Positions 18,561 to 26,997 of a stretch of DNA of 64,000 nucleotides are shown one piece after another. Numbering within the stretch: position 1 is the first letter of the stretch; each line of letters begins with the position of its first letter. The stretch is from Nitrosomonas sp. (lineage in GTDB: Bacteria; Pseudomonadota; Gammaproteobacteria; Burkholderiales; Nitrosomonadaceae): contig NZ_JAIEMO010000025.1 in assembly GCF_019752095.1 (NCBI RefSeq), forward strand, positions 62,001-126,000, given 5' to 3'. The notes beneath the pieces were generated by a model that was not told where the DNA came from, searched no databases, and saw only the letters and a list, made by a program, of their open reading frames with translations. The position numbers and the translations under genes were made by a program.

Positions 18561-19262
18561 AGTATTTTCCCCTTTATTATTTATGACGACAATTTCAATC
18601 AAACTGCTCCATATATGCTTAACATGACAAACATTCCATAGCAGAAATACAAAAAGTCTCAAATAAAATTAAATACTTACACACATCAAGAGAACCAAGA
18701 ATTATTTCACGCTAGCTACGACAATTCAATTTAAAACTTTAATACTTATTACGAATCAGATATATATTAATATATTCAAAGAAAAATCAAAAATCGTAAA
18801 TTTAAATAATCTATACAACTGTAAGTGGCGTAACATTAACTGCGTTTTTATTTCTAATCACTCACATCAAGAAATGTAAGTTTGAATCCACAAAGATTAA
18901 TCCTGATTTACTAACATCATCTTACATCAAATTTCATCTCGAGTTAGTGCATACCTCTATTCTGAGACTTCTAAGAAATATTAAAGTAATAAATACCCTA
19001 ACTATTACACCTTATTTTATTCTCCATAATTTGAGATGTGAAGTAATGGCCAGAGGATCGATGAATTAAAAAGTACGCGAATTATGTTTTTCTCTGGGAT
19101 GTGAGAAAGCAATCTTTTAAAGAAACGTGTGCTAGCAAGCATTCAACTAAATTGACTTGCAATAAACTCACACGATACTGTAAGGTAGCCTACGCTACAA
19201 ACGAAAGGACCCTTAACACTGACCATTGTGATTTATTGAGCAGCCTTACTTATCAAACGAAA
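18561..19262. promoter_or_regulatory. Control region between epsD and the cupin gene
   Basis: About 700 AT-rich bases between two divergently transcribed genes, presumably carrying the eps operon promoter. A 10-base direct repeat (CACATCAAGA) occurs at 18682-18691 and 18863-18872. Related ACATCA boxes follow at 18914 and 18924. These could bind a regulator. No sigma54 -24/-12 element with correct spacing was found. A reading frame begins at 19101 but its first 54 codons do not look like part of the cupin. Confidence 0.4.
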
Positions 19263-19574
19263 ATGAAATTGCATAATATTTTCTCAGAAATTCCTAAAAA
19301 TTTGAAACGTGAAATTTTCGATATTTTAATCAAAAATGATACGCTAACAATTGAAAGAATTATTTCGAAAGGCCAACAATCATCTTCTTGGCATGATCAA
19401 AAAGAAAATGAATGGGTGATGGTTCTAAAAGGAGAAGCTGTACTTACTTTTGAGGATCAGACTTCTGTGCCACTTAAAGAAGGAGATTTCATTAATATTC
19501 CTTCGCATAAAAAGCACAGAGTCTCATGGACAGACCCAGGAAACGAAACTATCTGGCTTGCTATTCATTACTGA
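19263..19574 (+). CDS. Cupin-domain protein
   Basis: 103 residues from the ATG at 19263. An earlier in-frame start at 19101 adds 54 residues unlike any cupin, so the shorter form is preferred. The sequence shows the two cupin motifs: SSSWHDQKENEWVMVLKGEAVL, then GDFINIPSHKKHRVSWT. The histidine and glutamate positions are compatible with a metal site, though the first motif has WHDQKENEW instead of the usual G(X)5HXH(X)3,4E(X)6G. Small cupins of this type are found in many proteobacteria without known function. It stands alone, convergent with rpmE. Confidence 0.75.
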   Translation: MKLHNIFSEIPKNLKREIFDILIKNDTLTIERIISKGQQSSSWHDQKENEWVMVLKGEAVLTFEDQTSVPLKEGDFINIPSHKKHRVSWTDPGNETIWLAIHY

Positions 19575-19598
19575 TAACATATTCACATCGAATCTGGT

Positions 19599-19635
19599 TA
19601 TCATAAAGCCTTCAGTCATATACCTGAAGTTGATA
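19599..19635. terminator. Imperfect hairpin between cupin gene and rpmE
   Basis: CTTCAG (19610-19615) pairs with CTGAAG (19624-19629), and flanking TATCA (19599-19603) with TGATA (19631-19635). No long T run follows on either strand. The position between convergent genes fits a weak bidirectional terminator. Confidence 0.3.
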
Positions 19636-19661
19636 GTTAATCGATAGCAAAGTACTAAAAA

Positions 19662-19874
19662 TTATTTGGATGGCTGTTTATTGTATTTTTGACGGAATTT
19701 CTCAACTCTACCCGCAGTATCGACAATTTTCTGCTTACCCGTATAAAACGGATGACAAAGTGAACACACCTCAATATTTAAAGGTTTATTCATAGTCGAT
19801 CCCGTATTAAACACACTACCACAGCTACAAGTTACAGTTATTTCATGATAATCTGGATGAATCTCTGCTTTCAT
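19662..19874 (-). CDS. rpmE: Ribosomal protein L31
   Basis: 70 residues from the ATG at 19874, with AAGGA nine bases upstream; a TTG two codons earlier is too close to that box. [21 protein letters not shown] and [16 protein letters not shown] give the conserved zinc-type L31 pattern, with cysteines at CSC and CSLC, followed by [10 protein letters not shown]. It is therefore the zinc-binding paralogue of the large-subunit protein, not the cysteine-free form. No Zur box was identified. It is a single gene followed downstream by the convergent cupin gene. Confidence 0.95.
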   Translation of the reverse strand: MKAEIHPDYHEITVTCSCGSVFNTGSTMNKPLNIEVCSLCHPFYTGKQKIVDTAGRVEKFRQKYNKQPSK

Positions 19875-20218
19875 TGCCAATATCCTTAATTATTCAATCC
19901 CAAAGGGAAACTAAAAGTCGTGTATTATCCTTTAATGTTTGTATCGGCGCAACTATCAGTCTTTTCCTGTGATAGAATAAATGCCTTAACATGATGCACA
20001 GCACGATTACAAAACACAAAACTGATCCCGCGCAGTATTCCCCCATACAACTCAATCGGCTCTGAACATTCACGATGATAGGATACATCTATTGCCAAAA
20101 GCAGCATAATGCTCACATCGCACAACCCATTGTTGTCTCACTTTTTAGCGAAAAAACGACCACAGGGGACTAATATTAAAATATTTTTTCATAATTAGAG
20201 AATTGAATTTGCACTCTC
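19875..20218. other. Spacer between response regulator and rpmE
   Basis: 344 bases with two overlapping minus-strand open frames of 64-66 codons (19894-20088, 19925-20125). I recognise neither, and they lack convincing ribosome binding sites. Probably the rpmE promoter region plus the 3' end of the two-component operon. Confidence 0.4.
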
Positions 20219-20851
20219 TTACTCAAGTAGTTTGTGCTGAATCGCATATCGAATCAGTTGCGCATTATTTTTCATACACATTTTCTCCAAAATGCGTGAG
20301 CGATAAGTACTAACGGTTTTGACACTGAGGGACAGTCTCTTGCCTATGGAAGTTAAAGGCTCTCCAGAGACGATAAGTTTAAAAACATGGAATTCCCGGT
20401 CTGAAAATGTGGTATGTGTCAATTTCTCTGAATCCACAATCGGATTAAATAGGAGTTTCTCTGCGAGCTCGGGATTAACATATTTTCCTCCCTTGGAGAG
20501 ACGACGCACCACATTAATGAGATGATCTGTTGGACTATCTTTTGTCATATATCCAGATGCTCCAGAACGAATCGCCCGGATCGCGTATTCATCTTCAGGA
20601 TACATGCTTAACACCAGCACACATGAAGATGGATTTGCAGATAAAATTCGTTTCAGAACTTCTAACCCATTCATGTCGGGAAGGTTAATGTCTAGCAAGA
20701 TAATATCCCAATCGCATTCCTTCGTCTTTTTTATAATATCTTTCCCATCAATCGCTTCTGCAACAACTTCAATGTCATCTGTTTCACTGAAAATTCGTTT
20801 AAGCCCATCACGAAATAATGTGTGATCATCTGCAATCAGTACCCTAATCAT
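20219..20851 (-). CDS. NarL/FixJ-type response regulator
   Basis: A 210-residue transcription regulator. The receiver domain spans residues 1-120 with acidic pocket D8-D9, phospho-acceptor D54 (LLDINLPDMNG) and a conserved lysine in GYMTKDS. The LuxR-type helix-turn-helix lies at about 145-205 (FSDREFHVFKLIVSG to LSVKTVSTYRSRIL). Phosphorylation should trigger dimerisation and DNA binding. Its start overlaps the end of the preceding histidine kinase gene by 8 bases, so the two are almost certainly a translationally coupled partner pair. It is the last gene of a four-gene signalling operon. The target genes are unknown; the exopolysaccharide locus next door is a candidate only by proximity. 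Confidence 0.93.
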   Translation of the reverse strand: MIRVLIADDHTLFRDGLKRIFSETDDIEVVAEAIDGKDIIKKTKECDWDIILLDINLPDMNGLEVLKRILSANPSSCVLVLSMYPEDEYAIRAIRSGASGYMTKDSPTDHLINVVRRLSKGGKYVNPELAEKLLFNPIVDSEKLTHTTFSDREFHVFKLIVSGEPLTSIGKRLSLSVKTVSTYRSRILEKMCMKNNAQLIRYAIQHKLLE

Positions 20852-22301
20852 CTGTTAATTCTCCTGCAAATGCGGTCAAAGTTAGTGGTATTCTAAGTAC
20901 TACAACACTGCCCTGTAACGGTGTGCCTGATATTTCAATTTTACCGCCAAGTTGTTGTGTTCTTTCATTCATGCCGATAATTCCAAATGACTGAGGATTT
21001 AAAATTTGCGATTCTGTAATACCAACACCATTATCTCTAATCGTAATAACAACATCATCTTCGTCTTCTAGAAGCTCTACATCAACTTTGTTTGCATGTG
21101 AATGCCGAGCAATGTTGATAAATACTTCCTGGATAATTCTAAAAATATTGGTTTCGTAGTTTTTATTATGAAAAGATAAATCTGATATTGCAGATTCCAG
21201 TGTACACAGAATATTTGTCCGCTGTTCCAATTCACGCACCAGCCATTCGATGGCACCCAATAACCCTAAATTATCCAGTACATTAGGGCGTAAATTTACC
21301 GAAACCCGACGCGCAGTATCGATGGCTTCACCCGTTAATTGATATAACAATTTGATTCGTTCTTGTATGGGTTCTGCAATTATTTTTTTAGAAAGCCAAT
21401 CCAGATCCATTCTCAGAACTGCCAAGGTTCCGCCAAGAACATCATGTATTTCGCGGCCAATCCTAGTTCTTTCCTCTTCTCGCACATCTTGCATATGCAC
21501 GGCCAATCGACGTAGATTTTCAACCATCTGTTTATGTTCAGTAATATCTTCTATCGCACATAAATAACATATTTCATCACTCGCCATGACTTCGAACTGC
21601 ACAATAGAAATTTCAATCCAGATAACTGACGCATCCTGACGAAGAACTCTTTTTTTTATCTTACAACTAGCTAGATCATTGACTAGAAATAGTTCAATAT
21701 CATAATAATAAGACTGCAAATCATCTGGATGAATAATATCCGCATGACTAATATTAATAAGCTCCTCCACATGCCTACCAACAATGAATGCATATTTCGG
21801 ATTCACATCGTAGTATTTTCCGGTTTTCAAATTAACTAGTGCAATACCTAAAGGGGCTTTTTCAAAAATTGTCTGAAACCGATTCTGTGCTTTCCTATTA
21901 CTTTCCTCAATACGCTGTCTTTCAATTGAATAGCGAATCACCCGTGCAAGCACACCTTCAGTAAGACTGCCTTTCACGAGATAGTCTTGTGCGCCGGCTT
22001 TTATCGCTTTGATTGCAAGCTTTTCATCATCCCTAAAAGATAAAACGGCAATCGGTATACTTGCCGCATGTTTTCGCAATTCATTTATGGTTGTAATTCC
22101 ATCGCTATCGGGCAAAGTGAGGTCTGATAATATTAAATCAAAAGATTCTTTGTGAATTAGCTCTAATGCAGAACTTAACCGCTCTACATGAGTCACCGTC
22201 ACCTGATCACCCATTGCATACTGTAGATCACTCTGCACCAGTATCGCATCAGTCTCATTATCTTCAATTAATAAAATATGAATCTTAGGTACGATCATCA
22301 C
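20844..22301 (-). CDS. Hybrid sensor kinase: REC-PAS-HisKA_3-HATPase
   Basis: 485 residues without membrane helices, hence cytoplasmic. Order of domains: receiver (5-125, phospho-acceptor D60 in LILSDLTLPDSDG), PAS (about 140-255, ending in ICYLCAIEDITEHKQ), dimerisation box of the HisKA_3 family with H286 in RTRIGREIHDVLGG, and an ATPase domain (EVFINIARHSHANKV N-box, DNGVGI, FGIIGMNERTQQLGG). A receiver at the N-terminus implies that the kinase is itself controlled by phosphorylation. HisKA_3 kinases pair with LuxR-type regulators, matching the overlapping downstream gene. It follows the stand-alone receiver gene by only 3 bases. Confidence 0.92.
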   Translation of the reverse strand: MMIVPKIHILLIEDNETDAILVQSDLQYAMGDQVTVTHVERLSSALELIHKESFDLILSDLTLPDSDGITTINELRKHAASIPIAVLSFRDDEKLAIKAIKAGAQDYLVKGSLTEGVLARVIRYSIERQRIEESNRKAQNRFQTIFEKAPLGIALVNLKTGKYYDVNPKYAFIVGRHVEELINISHADIIHPDDLQSYYYDIELFLVNDLASCKIKKRVLRQDASVIWIEISIVQFEVMASDEICYLCAIEDITEHKQMVENLRRLAVHMQDVREEERTRIGREIHDVLGGTLAVLRMDLDWLSKKIIAEPIQERIKLLYQLTGEAIDTARRVSVNLRPNVLDNLGLLGAIEWLVRELEQRTNILCTLESAISDLSFHNKNYETNIFRIIQEVFINIARHSHANKVDVELLEDEDDVVITIRDNGVGITESQILNPQSFGIIGMNERTQQLGGKIEISGTPLQGSVVVLRIPLTLTAFAGELTDD

Positions 22302-22304
22302 ACA

Positions 22305-22751
22305 TTAAGGCTCATAGAGCGTTGAAGTAGAGAACCAATAATCATTTATCGAATTTGCTATTTTTATACAATCATCAAAATCAATCGATTTCTTAATATA
22401 ACCATTTGCATGGCTCCGATATGCAGATCTTACATCTGCTTTAGTTTTAGATGAAGTATAAATAATGACAGGTATGCTTTTCAAATCAGGATCATCTTTC
22501 AGCTCTTTTAATACTTCCAATCCGCTTTTTCTCGGCATATTTAAATCCAGCAAGATAATATCTGGACGAGGCACATGACAATATTTATCTTGTTGGCTTA
22601 GAAACTCTAATGCATACGCACCATCTTCAGCTACATACACCTCATAATTCTCACTACATAAAGCAAAAGCTTCTTTAATCAACAAAACATCGGTAGGATT
22701 GTCATCAATCATCAAAATGACATTGGGCTCAGTATTATTTTTAAGATGCAT
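22305..22751 (-). CDS. Single-domain response regulator, Rcp1-like
   Basis: 148 residues made of one receiver domain. It shows the acidic pocket in VILMIDDNPTDVLLIKEAF, phospho-acceptor D69 in IILLDLNMPRKSG, and the conserved threonine/serine and lysine in VIIYTSSK and GYIKKS. The extended loop before D69 and the LDLNMPRKSGLEVL signature are those of Rcp1-type receivers that work with phytochrome-like histidine kinases. Without an output domain it probably relays phosphate from the upstream PAS kinase to the downstream hybrid kinase or another partner. Spacing to both neighbours is below 6 bases. Confidence 0.92.
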   Translation of the reverse strand: MHLKNNTEPNVILMIDDNPTDVLLIKEAFALCSENYEVYVAEDGAYALEFLSQQDKYCHVPRPDIILLDLNMPRKSGLEVLKELKDDPDLKSIPVIIYTSSKTKADVRSAYRSHANGYIKKSIDFDDCIKIANSINDYWFSTSTLYEP

Positions 22752-22756
22752 TGTAT

Positions 22757-24226
22757 TTATTTTATTTTGGGGATTGTGAAATAAAATGATGAGCCTACAT
22801 TAAGTTCTGAATTGACCCATATCCTTCCTCCATGGTGTTCCACTACTTTCTTACATATTGCCAAACCAATCCCCGTACCTGCATAGTCTTTGCGGCTATG
22901 TAATCGCTGGAATACTCGAAAAATCCGCTCTTGATATTGTTTCTCTATGCCAATTCCATTATCCGATACTAAAAAAATCCATTCATCTGATTTTTCTTTT
23001 ACACCAATATGTATTTTGAGTTCATGAGCTCTTCGAAATTTAAGCGCATTATTGATTAGATTAGAAATTAACTGTATAAACTGAAAACGGATTCCTCTAA
23101 TAACTGGAAGCTGATCATGCGTAATGATCGCATTACATTCGCTAATGGTAACTAATAAATCTGCTTCTACTTCTTTTAGCAGTTGCTCACAGTCTATTTT
23201 CACAAGTTCTTGACTAGCGTCCACCTGTGCATAGGTTAACAAGTCATCAATAAGTTGTTGCATACGATGGGTACCGGCCACCGCATGTGAAATCAAATTA
23301 TTCGCACGTTGATCCAATTGCGTATGGCAGTATTTATTGAGCAATTGAACAAAGCTGTTAATAGCCCTGAGCGGTTCTTGCAGATCATGAGTAACAACAT
23401 ACGCAAATTGTTCCAACTCATCGTTTGACCGTGCCAATTCTGCAACTTGTTTTTCCATTCTTTGCTCCAGCAGCTTGTATCCCGTCACTTCGTTCAGTAT
23501 CGCAACGTATTGGTACGGCAAGCCGACATCATCAAGAAAAGGCACAATTGTCATAGCAACCCAATAAAATGTTCCATCCTTAGCACGATTCTTAATTTCC
23601 CCTTTCCACGCTTTTCCATTCGTAATAGCGCTCCATAAGTCAAGAAAGAAATCTTTGGAGTGATAACCGGAATTAACAATTCGATGATCTCGCCCAATTA
23701 ATTCATCGAAAGAATACCCAGAAACAATGCAAAATCTTTCATTGACATAACTAATTTTTCCTAAATTGTCTGTGATTGCCATGATCGCATGCTCATCAAA
23801 TGCGCTCTCAATAGCGCTAGCTGAATCTAGCAATACTGTTTTTCTATCCAAAAGCCGATTTCGCTCCAACCATAAACCCAGATCATCGGCTATGTTCTGC
23901 AGAAAGATTTTATTCTCATTTTCAAACACAGATATAACATCAATATCTTTAGAATATATTCCTATCTGCCCACGAATTCTGCCATTCGTCATTATCGAAA
24001 TAGAAAATTTATGATCCAGCGTGTGTATGAAACTGCTCTCTCCATAGCTTTTATCATCAATGTCGATAAAAGGAAAAATTTGAATGGGTGAATACCCTAT
24101 CATTTTTATATTTTCTATCAACTTCTGGCACAATTCGTCAATAAAGTGAATTCTCAACATGTCATGTGAATTTTCATATAAGCAAGCCAATTTAGTCCTT
24201 TCCAATTGATATTTTGTTTCAGCCAT
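22757..24226 (-). CDS. GAF/PAS sensor histidine kinase
   Basis: 489 residues, no membrane segments. The N-terminal ~125 residues look like a GAF-type sensor (FPFIDIDDKSYGESSF to IRGQIGIYSKDID). A PAS domain follows at about 135-255 (DNLGKISYVNERFCIVSGYS). The HisKA helix carries H280 in YVVTHDLQEPLRAI, the phytochrome-type kinase motif. The ATPase domain has NLINNALKFR, DNGIGIEKQYQERIF and GTGIGLAICKKVVEHHGG. It is the first gene of the operon and presumably phosphorylates the adjacent Rcp1-like receiver. The signal is not predictable; no bilin-binding cysteine context was recognised. Confidence 0.9.
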   Translation of the reverse strand: MAETKYQLERTKLACLYENSHDMLRIHFIDELCQKLIENIKMIGYSPIQIFPFIDIDDKSYGESSFIHTLDHKFSISIMTNGRIRGQIGIYSKDIDVISVFENENKIFLQNIADDLGLWLERNRLLDRKTVLLDSASAIESAFDEHAIMAITDNLGKISYVNERFCIVSGYSFDELIGRDHRIVNSGYHSKDFFLDLWSAITNGKAWKGEIKNRAKDGTFYWVAMTIVPFLDDVGLPYQYVAILNEVTGYKLLEQRMEKQVAELARSNDELEQFAYVVTHDLQEPLRAINSFVQLLNKYCHTQLDQRANNLISHAVAGTHRMQQLIDDLLTYAQVDASQELVKIDCEQLLKEVEADLLVTISECNAIITHDQLPVIRGIRFQFIQLISNLINNALKFRRAHELKIHIGVKEKSDEWIFLVSDNGIGIEKQYQERIFRVFQRLHSRKDYAGTGIGLAICKKVVEHHGGRIWVNSELNVGSSFYFTIPKIK

Positions 24227-24580
24227 ATCTTTTCCAAATCTAATCTAAAATAACGTGCTATGAACTAATTGATCGTTACAAATCACGATTGTTGGAGTCA
24301 ATTTAATTTCAAAGTCGCGCAACCTATTATTTATCGGATCAACTAAATTCATTAGGGATATTTTTTAATCATGCCAGGCTCTTTATGCAATTTGTAAGAT
24401 TTTGAATATTATATGACATTTGATATCTTTTCAGAACTATAGAGGACTGTTAGAAATGAATCAAGCCAAGATGTGAGCTGACATTGACAGCCAAATACTT
24501 GCTAACATCCCATGAACGCGTTTTAGCGATATCATGATTACTTATTACAATGACTTTTTAATAATCCAGTAAGATATGGC
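24227..24580. promoter_or_regulatory. Divergent control region, kinase operon and hyp genes
   Basis: 354 gene-free bases between the divergent kinase operon and hypA. It must contain promoters for both directions. I saw no sigma54-spaced -24/-12 element and no obvious inverted repeat. Confidence 0.4.
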
Positions 24581-24925
24581 ATGCATGAACTTTCGCTCGC
24601 TGAAAATTTATTACAAATTATCGAGGAAATCGCGACCGAGCATCAACTTACAAAGGTTAAAACTGTATGGTTAGAGATTGGTAAATTGGCTTGCGTTGAG
24701 CAAGGGTCATTACGATTTTATTTCGATGTGATAACACAAGACAGCATCGCTCGGCAAGCCAAGTTAGAAATCATAGAAATTGCTGGGCAGGCAGTATGCG
24801 CACAATGCAATCGCAACAGCTTGATTACGAGCTATTATGAGGCCTGTTCACATTGTGGCAGTTATAATACATTGAAAGTCACTCAAGGGCGCGAAATGAA
24901 AATCAAAGAATTAGAAGCTGAATAA
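24581..24925 (+). CDS. hypA: Hydrogenase nickel incorporation protein HypA
   Basis: 114 residues, usual length. It starts with MHELSLAENLLQII, where His2 with the N-terminus forms the nickel site of the family. The zinc site is C73-x2-C76 and C89-x2-C92 (CAQC and CSHC). HypA works with HypB in delivering nickel to [NiFe]-hydrogenase large subunits, and in some bacteria to urease. It is the first gene of a plus-strand cluster, with hypB 10 bases downstream. No hydrogenase structural genes or hypCDE occur in the window, so the client enzyme must be encoded elsewhere. Confidence 0.95.
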   Translation: MHELSLAENLLQIIEEIATEHQLTKVKTVWLEIGKLACVEQGSLRFYFDVITQDSIARQAKLEIIEIAGQAVCAQCNRNSLITSYYEACSHCGSYNTLKVTQGREMKIKELEAE

Positions 24926-24935
24926 AGAGGATCAA

Positions 24936-25829
24936 ATGTGTACGACTTGTGGATGCAGCACCGGACAAACACGCATTAATGGAAAAACGATTCAATCACT
25001 TCATCTTGAGAAGCCAATTCAGTTTCGTCCACTGAAACATTCTAATACTAGCGATCATACTCCATCATTGCCGATTAAAAACAACTGCGCCTCAGAAACG
25101 CTTGCTTTCGGAACGGATGTCGCCACTGCACACGCACCCGGCATGAGTCAGGCCAGAATGATCAAAATAGAACGCGACATTCTGGAAAGAAACAACCAAT
25201 ACGCCAATGAGAATCGCCGTTTTCTATCCGAGCGGAACATTCTCGCACTTAACTTACTCTCCAGTCCCGGTTCAGGTAAAACTACCCTATTAGTCAATAC
25301 TATTCAAATACTTCGTAATAAATTACCAATCACTGTAATCGAAGGTGACCAACAAACCGATCATGATGCCGCGCGTATTCGTGAAACGGGTATTTCAGCA
25401 ACACAAATTAATACGGGTAAAGGTTGTCACCTGGATGCATTTATGGTGCAACAAGCGATGCAGCAAATATCGCCGCAACAAAATAGTGTTTTGTTTATTG
25501 AAAATGTAGGTAATCTAGTGTGTCCATCCAATTTTGATCTAGGTGAGGCATATAAAGTAGTTATATTGTCGGTTACCGAAGGTGAAGACAAACCACTTAA
25601 GTATCCTGATATGTTTCATGCCGCTGATCTAATGCTGTTGAATAAATGCGATTTATTACCATACTTATCTTTTGATGTCGATTTGGCAATTGAATATGCG
25701 CACCGCATTCATCCCGGTTTACCGGTGATTCAAATCTCAGCTATGCAGGGCAATGGCATGCAAGTCTGGATTGATTGGATTGAAGCTAACCGTCTTGCTC
25801 TTCCCTCCACAGTCCAATACCAAACATAA
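24936..25829 (+). CDS. hypB: Hydrogenase nickel incorporation GTPase HypB
   Basis: 297 residues. The N-terminal CTTCGC (Cys2, Cys5, Cys7) is the high-affinity nickel motif. A linker of about 90 residues has few histidines, so there is no nickel-storage tract. The GTPase domain has P-loop SPGSGKTT (110-117), switch region ENVGNLVCP and base-recognition NKCD. Cys164-His165 and Cys196 match the G-domain metal site. HypB hydrolyses GTP while moving nickel to the hydrogenase precursor. It partners the hypA product upstream and overlaps or abuts the truncated hypF downstream. Confidence 0.95.
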   Translation: MCTTCGCSTGQTRINGKTIQSLHLEKPIQFRPLKHSNTSDHTPSLPIKNNCASETLAFGTDVATAHAPGMSQARMIKIERDILERNNQYANENRRFLSERNILALNLLSSPGSGKTTLLVNTIQILRNKLPITVIEGDQQTDHDAARIRETGISATQINTGKGCHLDAFMVQQAMQQISPQQNSVLFIENVGNLVCPSNFDLGEAYKVVILSVTEGEDKPLKYPDMFHAADLMLLNKCDLLPYLSFDVDLAIEYAHRIHPGLPVIQISAMQGNGMQVWIDWIEANRLALPSTVQYQT

Positions 25830-26961
25830 ACCAATTCGACACTTGTTTAACCAAACAGACATTATTATTCCGTTAGCAATCAGTGGGCCCGCTATTCTGG
25901 CTTGTGGAGCCTGGTTAAAGAATACCGTTTGTCTGACGCAAGAAAACATCGCATATATCTCACCGCTTATCGGAGATTTAGCCACAGCGAATACCCGACA
26001 GCTATTAGATCAAACCGTGTACCGCATGTGTAAAAATTATTCGATTCAACCTGAACTGGTTGCCCACGATTTACACCCGGATTTTTATAGCACTCATTTT
26101 GCTCAAGCTTTTGCTGAGCAACAGCAACTACCACTACTTGCTGTACAACATCATCACGCTCACATTGGCGCTATCTGTGCTGAGCATCGACTAACTCAAT
26201 CGGTAATGGCTCTAGCGCTGGATGGTGTAGGATTAGGATCTAACAATACTCTTTGGGGTGGCGAGTTATTAATGGTGGATGGCGCCCGATCCGAACGGCT
26301 GGGCCATCTAACAACATTGGCCCTGCCAGGTGGAGATCTTGCTGCACAAGAGCCCTGGCGTATGGCTGCTGCTGCTCTGGCTCGCTTAAATCGTAGTGAA
26401 GAGATTACGCAACGTTTTGCTGATCAACCCGCTGCCACAATTGTAACCAACATGCTGACCAAAAGCTTGAATTGCCCACAGACTTCTAGCATGGGAAGAC
26501 TATTCGACGCTGCAGCAGGCCTTCTCGGTGTCTCTCTCACTCAATCCTATGAGGCACAAGCAGCGCTTCAATTAGAACGATTGGCCGTACAACATGGATC
26601 GGCACTTGCCATGACTAATGGTTTCCGAATCACAGAAAAAAATAACTTGGATTTCTCTCCGTTATTATGGACTTTAATCGACAACCATGATTTAAAACAA
26701 AACCTTCCATACGCTGCCGCCCTATTTCACGCTACATTAATTGAAGGGCTAGCAACTTGGATTAAAATAACCGCAGAAAAACATCAAGTTTTCAATCTGG
26801 CATTCGGTGGCGGTTGTTTTCACAATACGGTGCTGCGACATGGCTTAGTCAAGCAATTGACCACACCTGACTTTAATTTATTTTTTTCACAACAATTACC
26901 ACCTGACGATAGCGCTATTGCTCTCGGTCAAGCTTGGGTAGCATTGCAAAATATCCGTTGA
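25753..26961 (+). CDS. hypF: Truncated HypF: Kae1-like carbamoyl-transfer domain only
   Basis: The frame of up to 402 residues matches only the C-terminal, Kae1-like half of HypF: AVQHHHAHIGAICAEH (metal-binding histidines), ALALDGVGLGSNNTLWGGELL, SSMGRLFDAAAGLLG and FGGGCFHN. The N-terminal acylphosphatase, the zinc fingers and the YrdC-like domain of full-length HypF (about 750 residues) are absent. An ATG at 25753 would overlap hypB by 77 bases; a TTG at 25843, just after the hypB stop, is a plausible alternative. Full HypF makes thiocarbamoyl-HypE for the cyanide ligands. A similarly short HypF1 is reported in Ralstonia eutropha, so this may be functional rather than a remnant. Confidence 0.85.
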   Translation: MACKSGLIGLKLTVLLFPPQSNTKHKPIRHLFNQTDIIIPLAISGPAILACGAWLKNTVCLTQENIAYISPLIGDLATANTRQLLDQTVYRMCKNYSIQPELVAHDLHPDFYSTHFAQAFAEQQQLPLLAVQHHHAHIGAICAEHRLTQSVMALALDGVGLGSNNTLWGGELLMVDGARSERLGHLTTLALPGGDLAAQEPWRMAAAALARLNRSEEITQRFADQPAATIVTNMLTKSLNCPQTSSMGRLFDAAAGLLGVSLTQSYEAQAALQLERLAVQHGSALAMTNGFRITEKNNLDFSPLLWTLIDNHDLKQNLPYAAALFHATLIEGLATWIKITAEKHQVFNLAFGGGCFHNTVLRHGLVKQLTTPDFNLFFSQQLPPDDSAIALGQAWVALQNIR

Positions 26962-26997
26962 TAATATCGATCAACTCTTACAATTAAAGGTTTAATA

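Noticed and set aside
18824..18844. TGGC...TGC element suggesting a sigma54 promoter
   Set aside because: The spacing between the GG and GC elements is three bases too long and it points away from epsD.
19894..20125. Two overlapping minus-strand frames of 64-66 codons upstream of rpmE
   Set aside because: No family resemblance, no good start signal, and the frames overlap one another.
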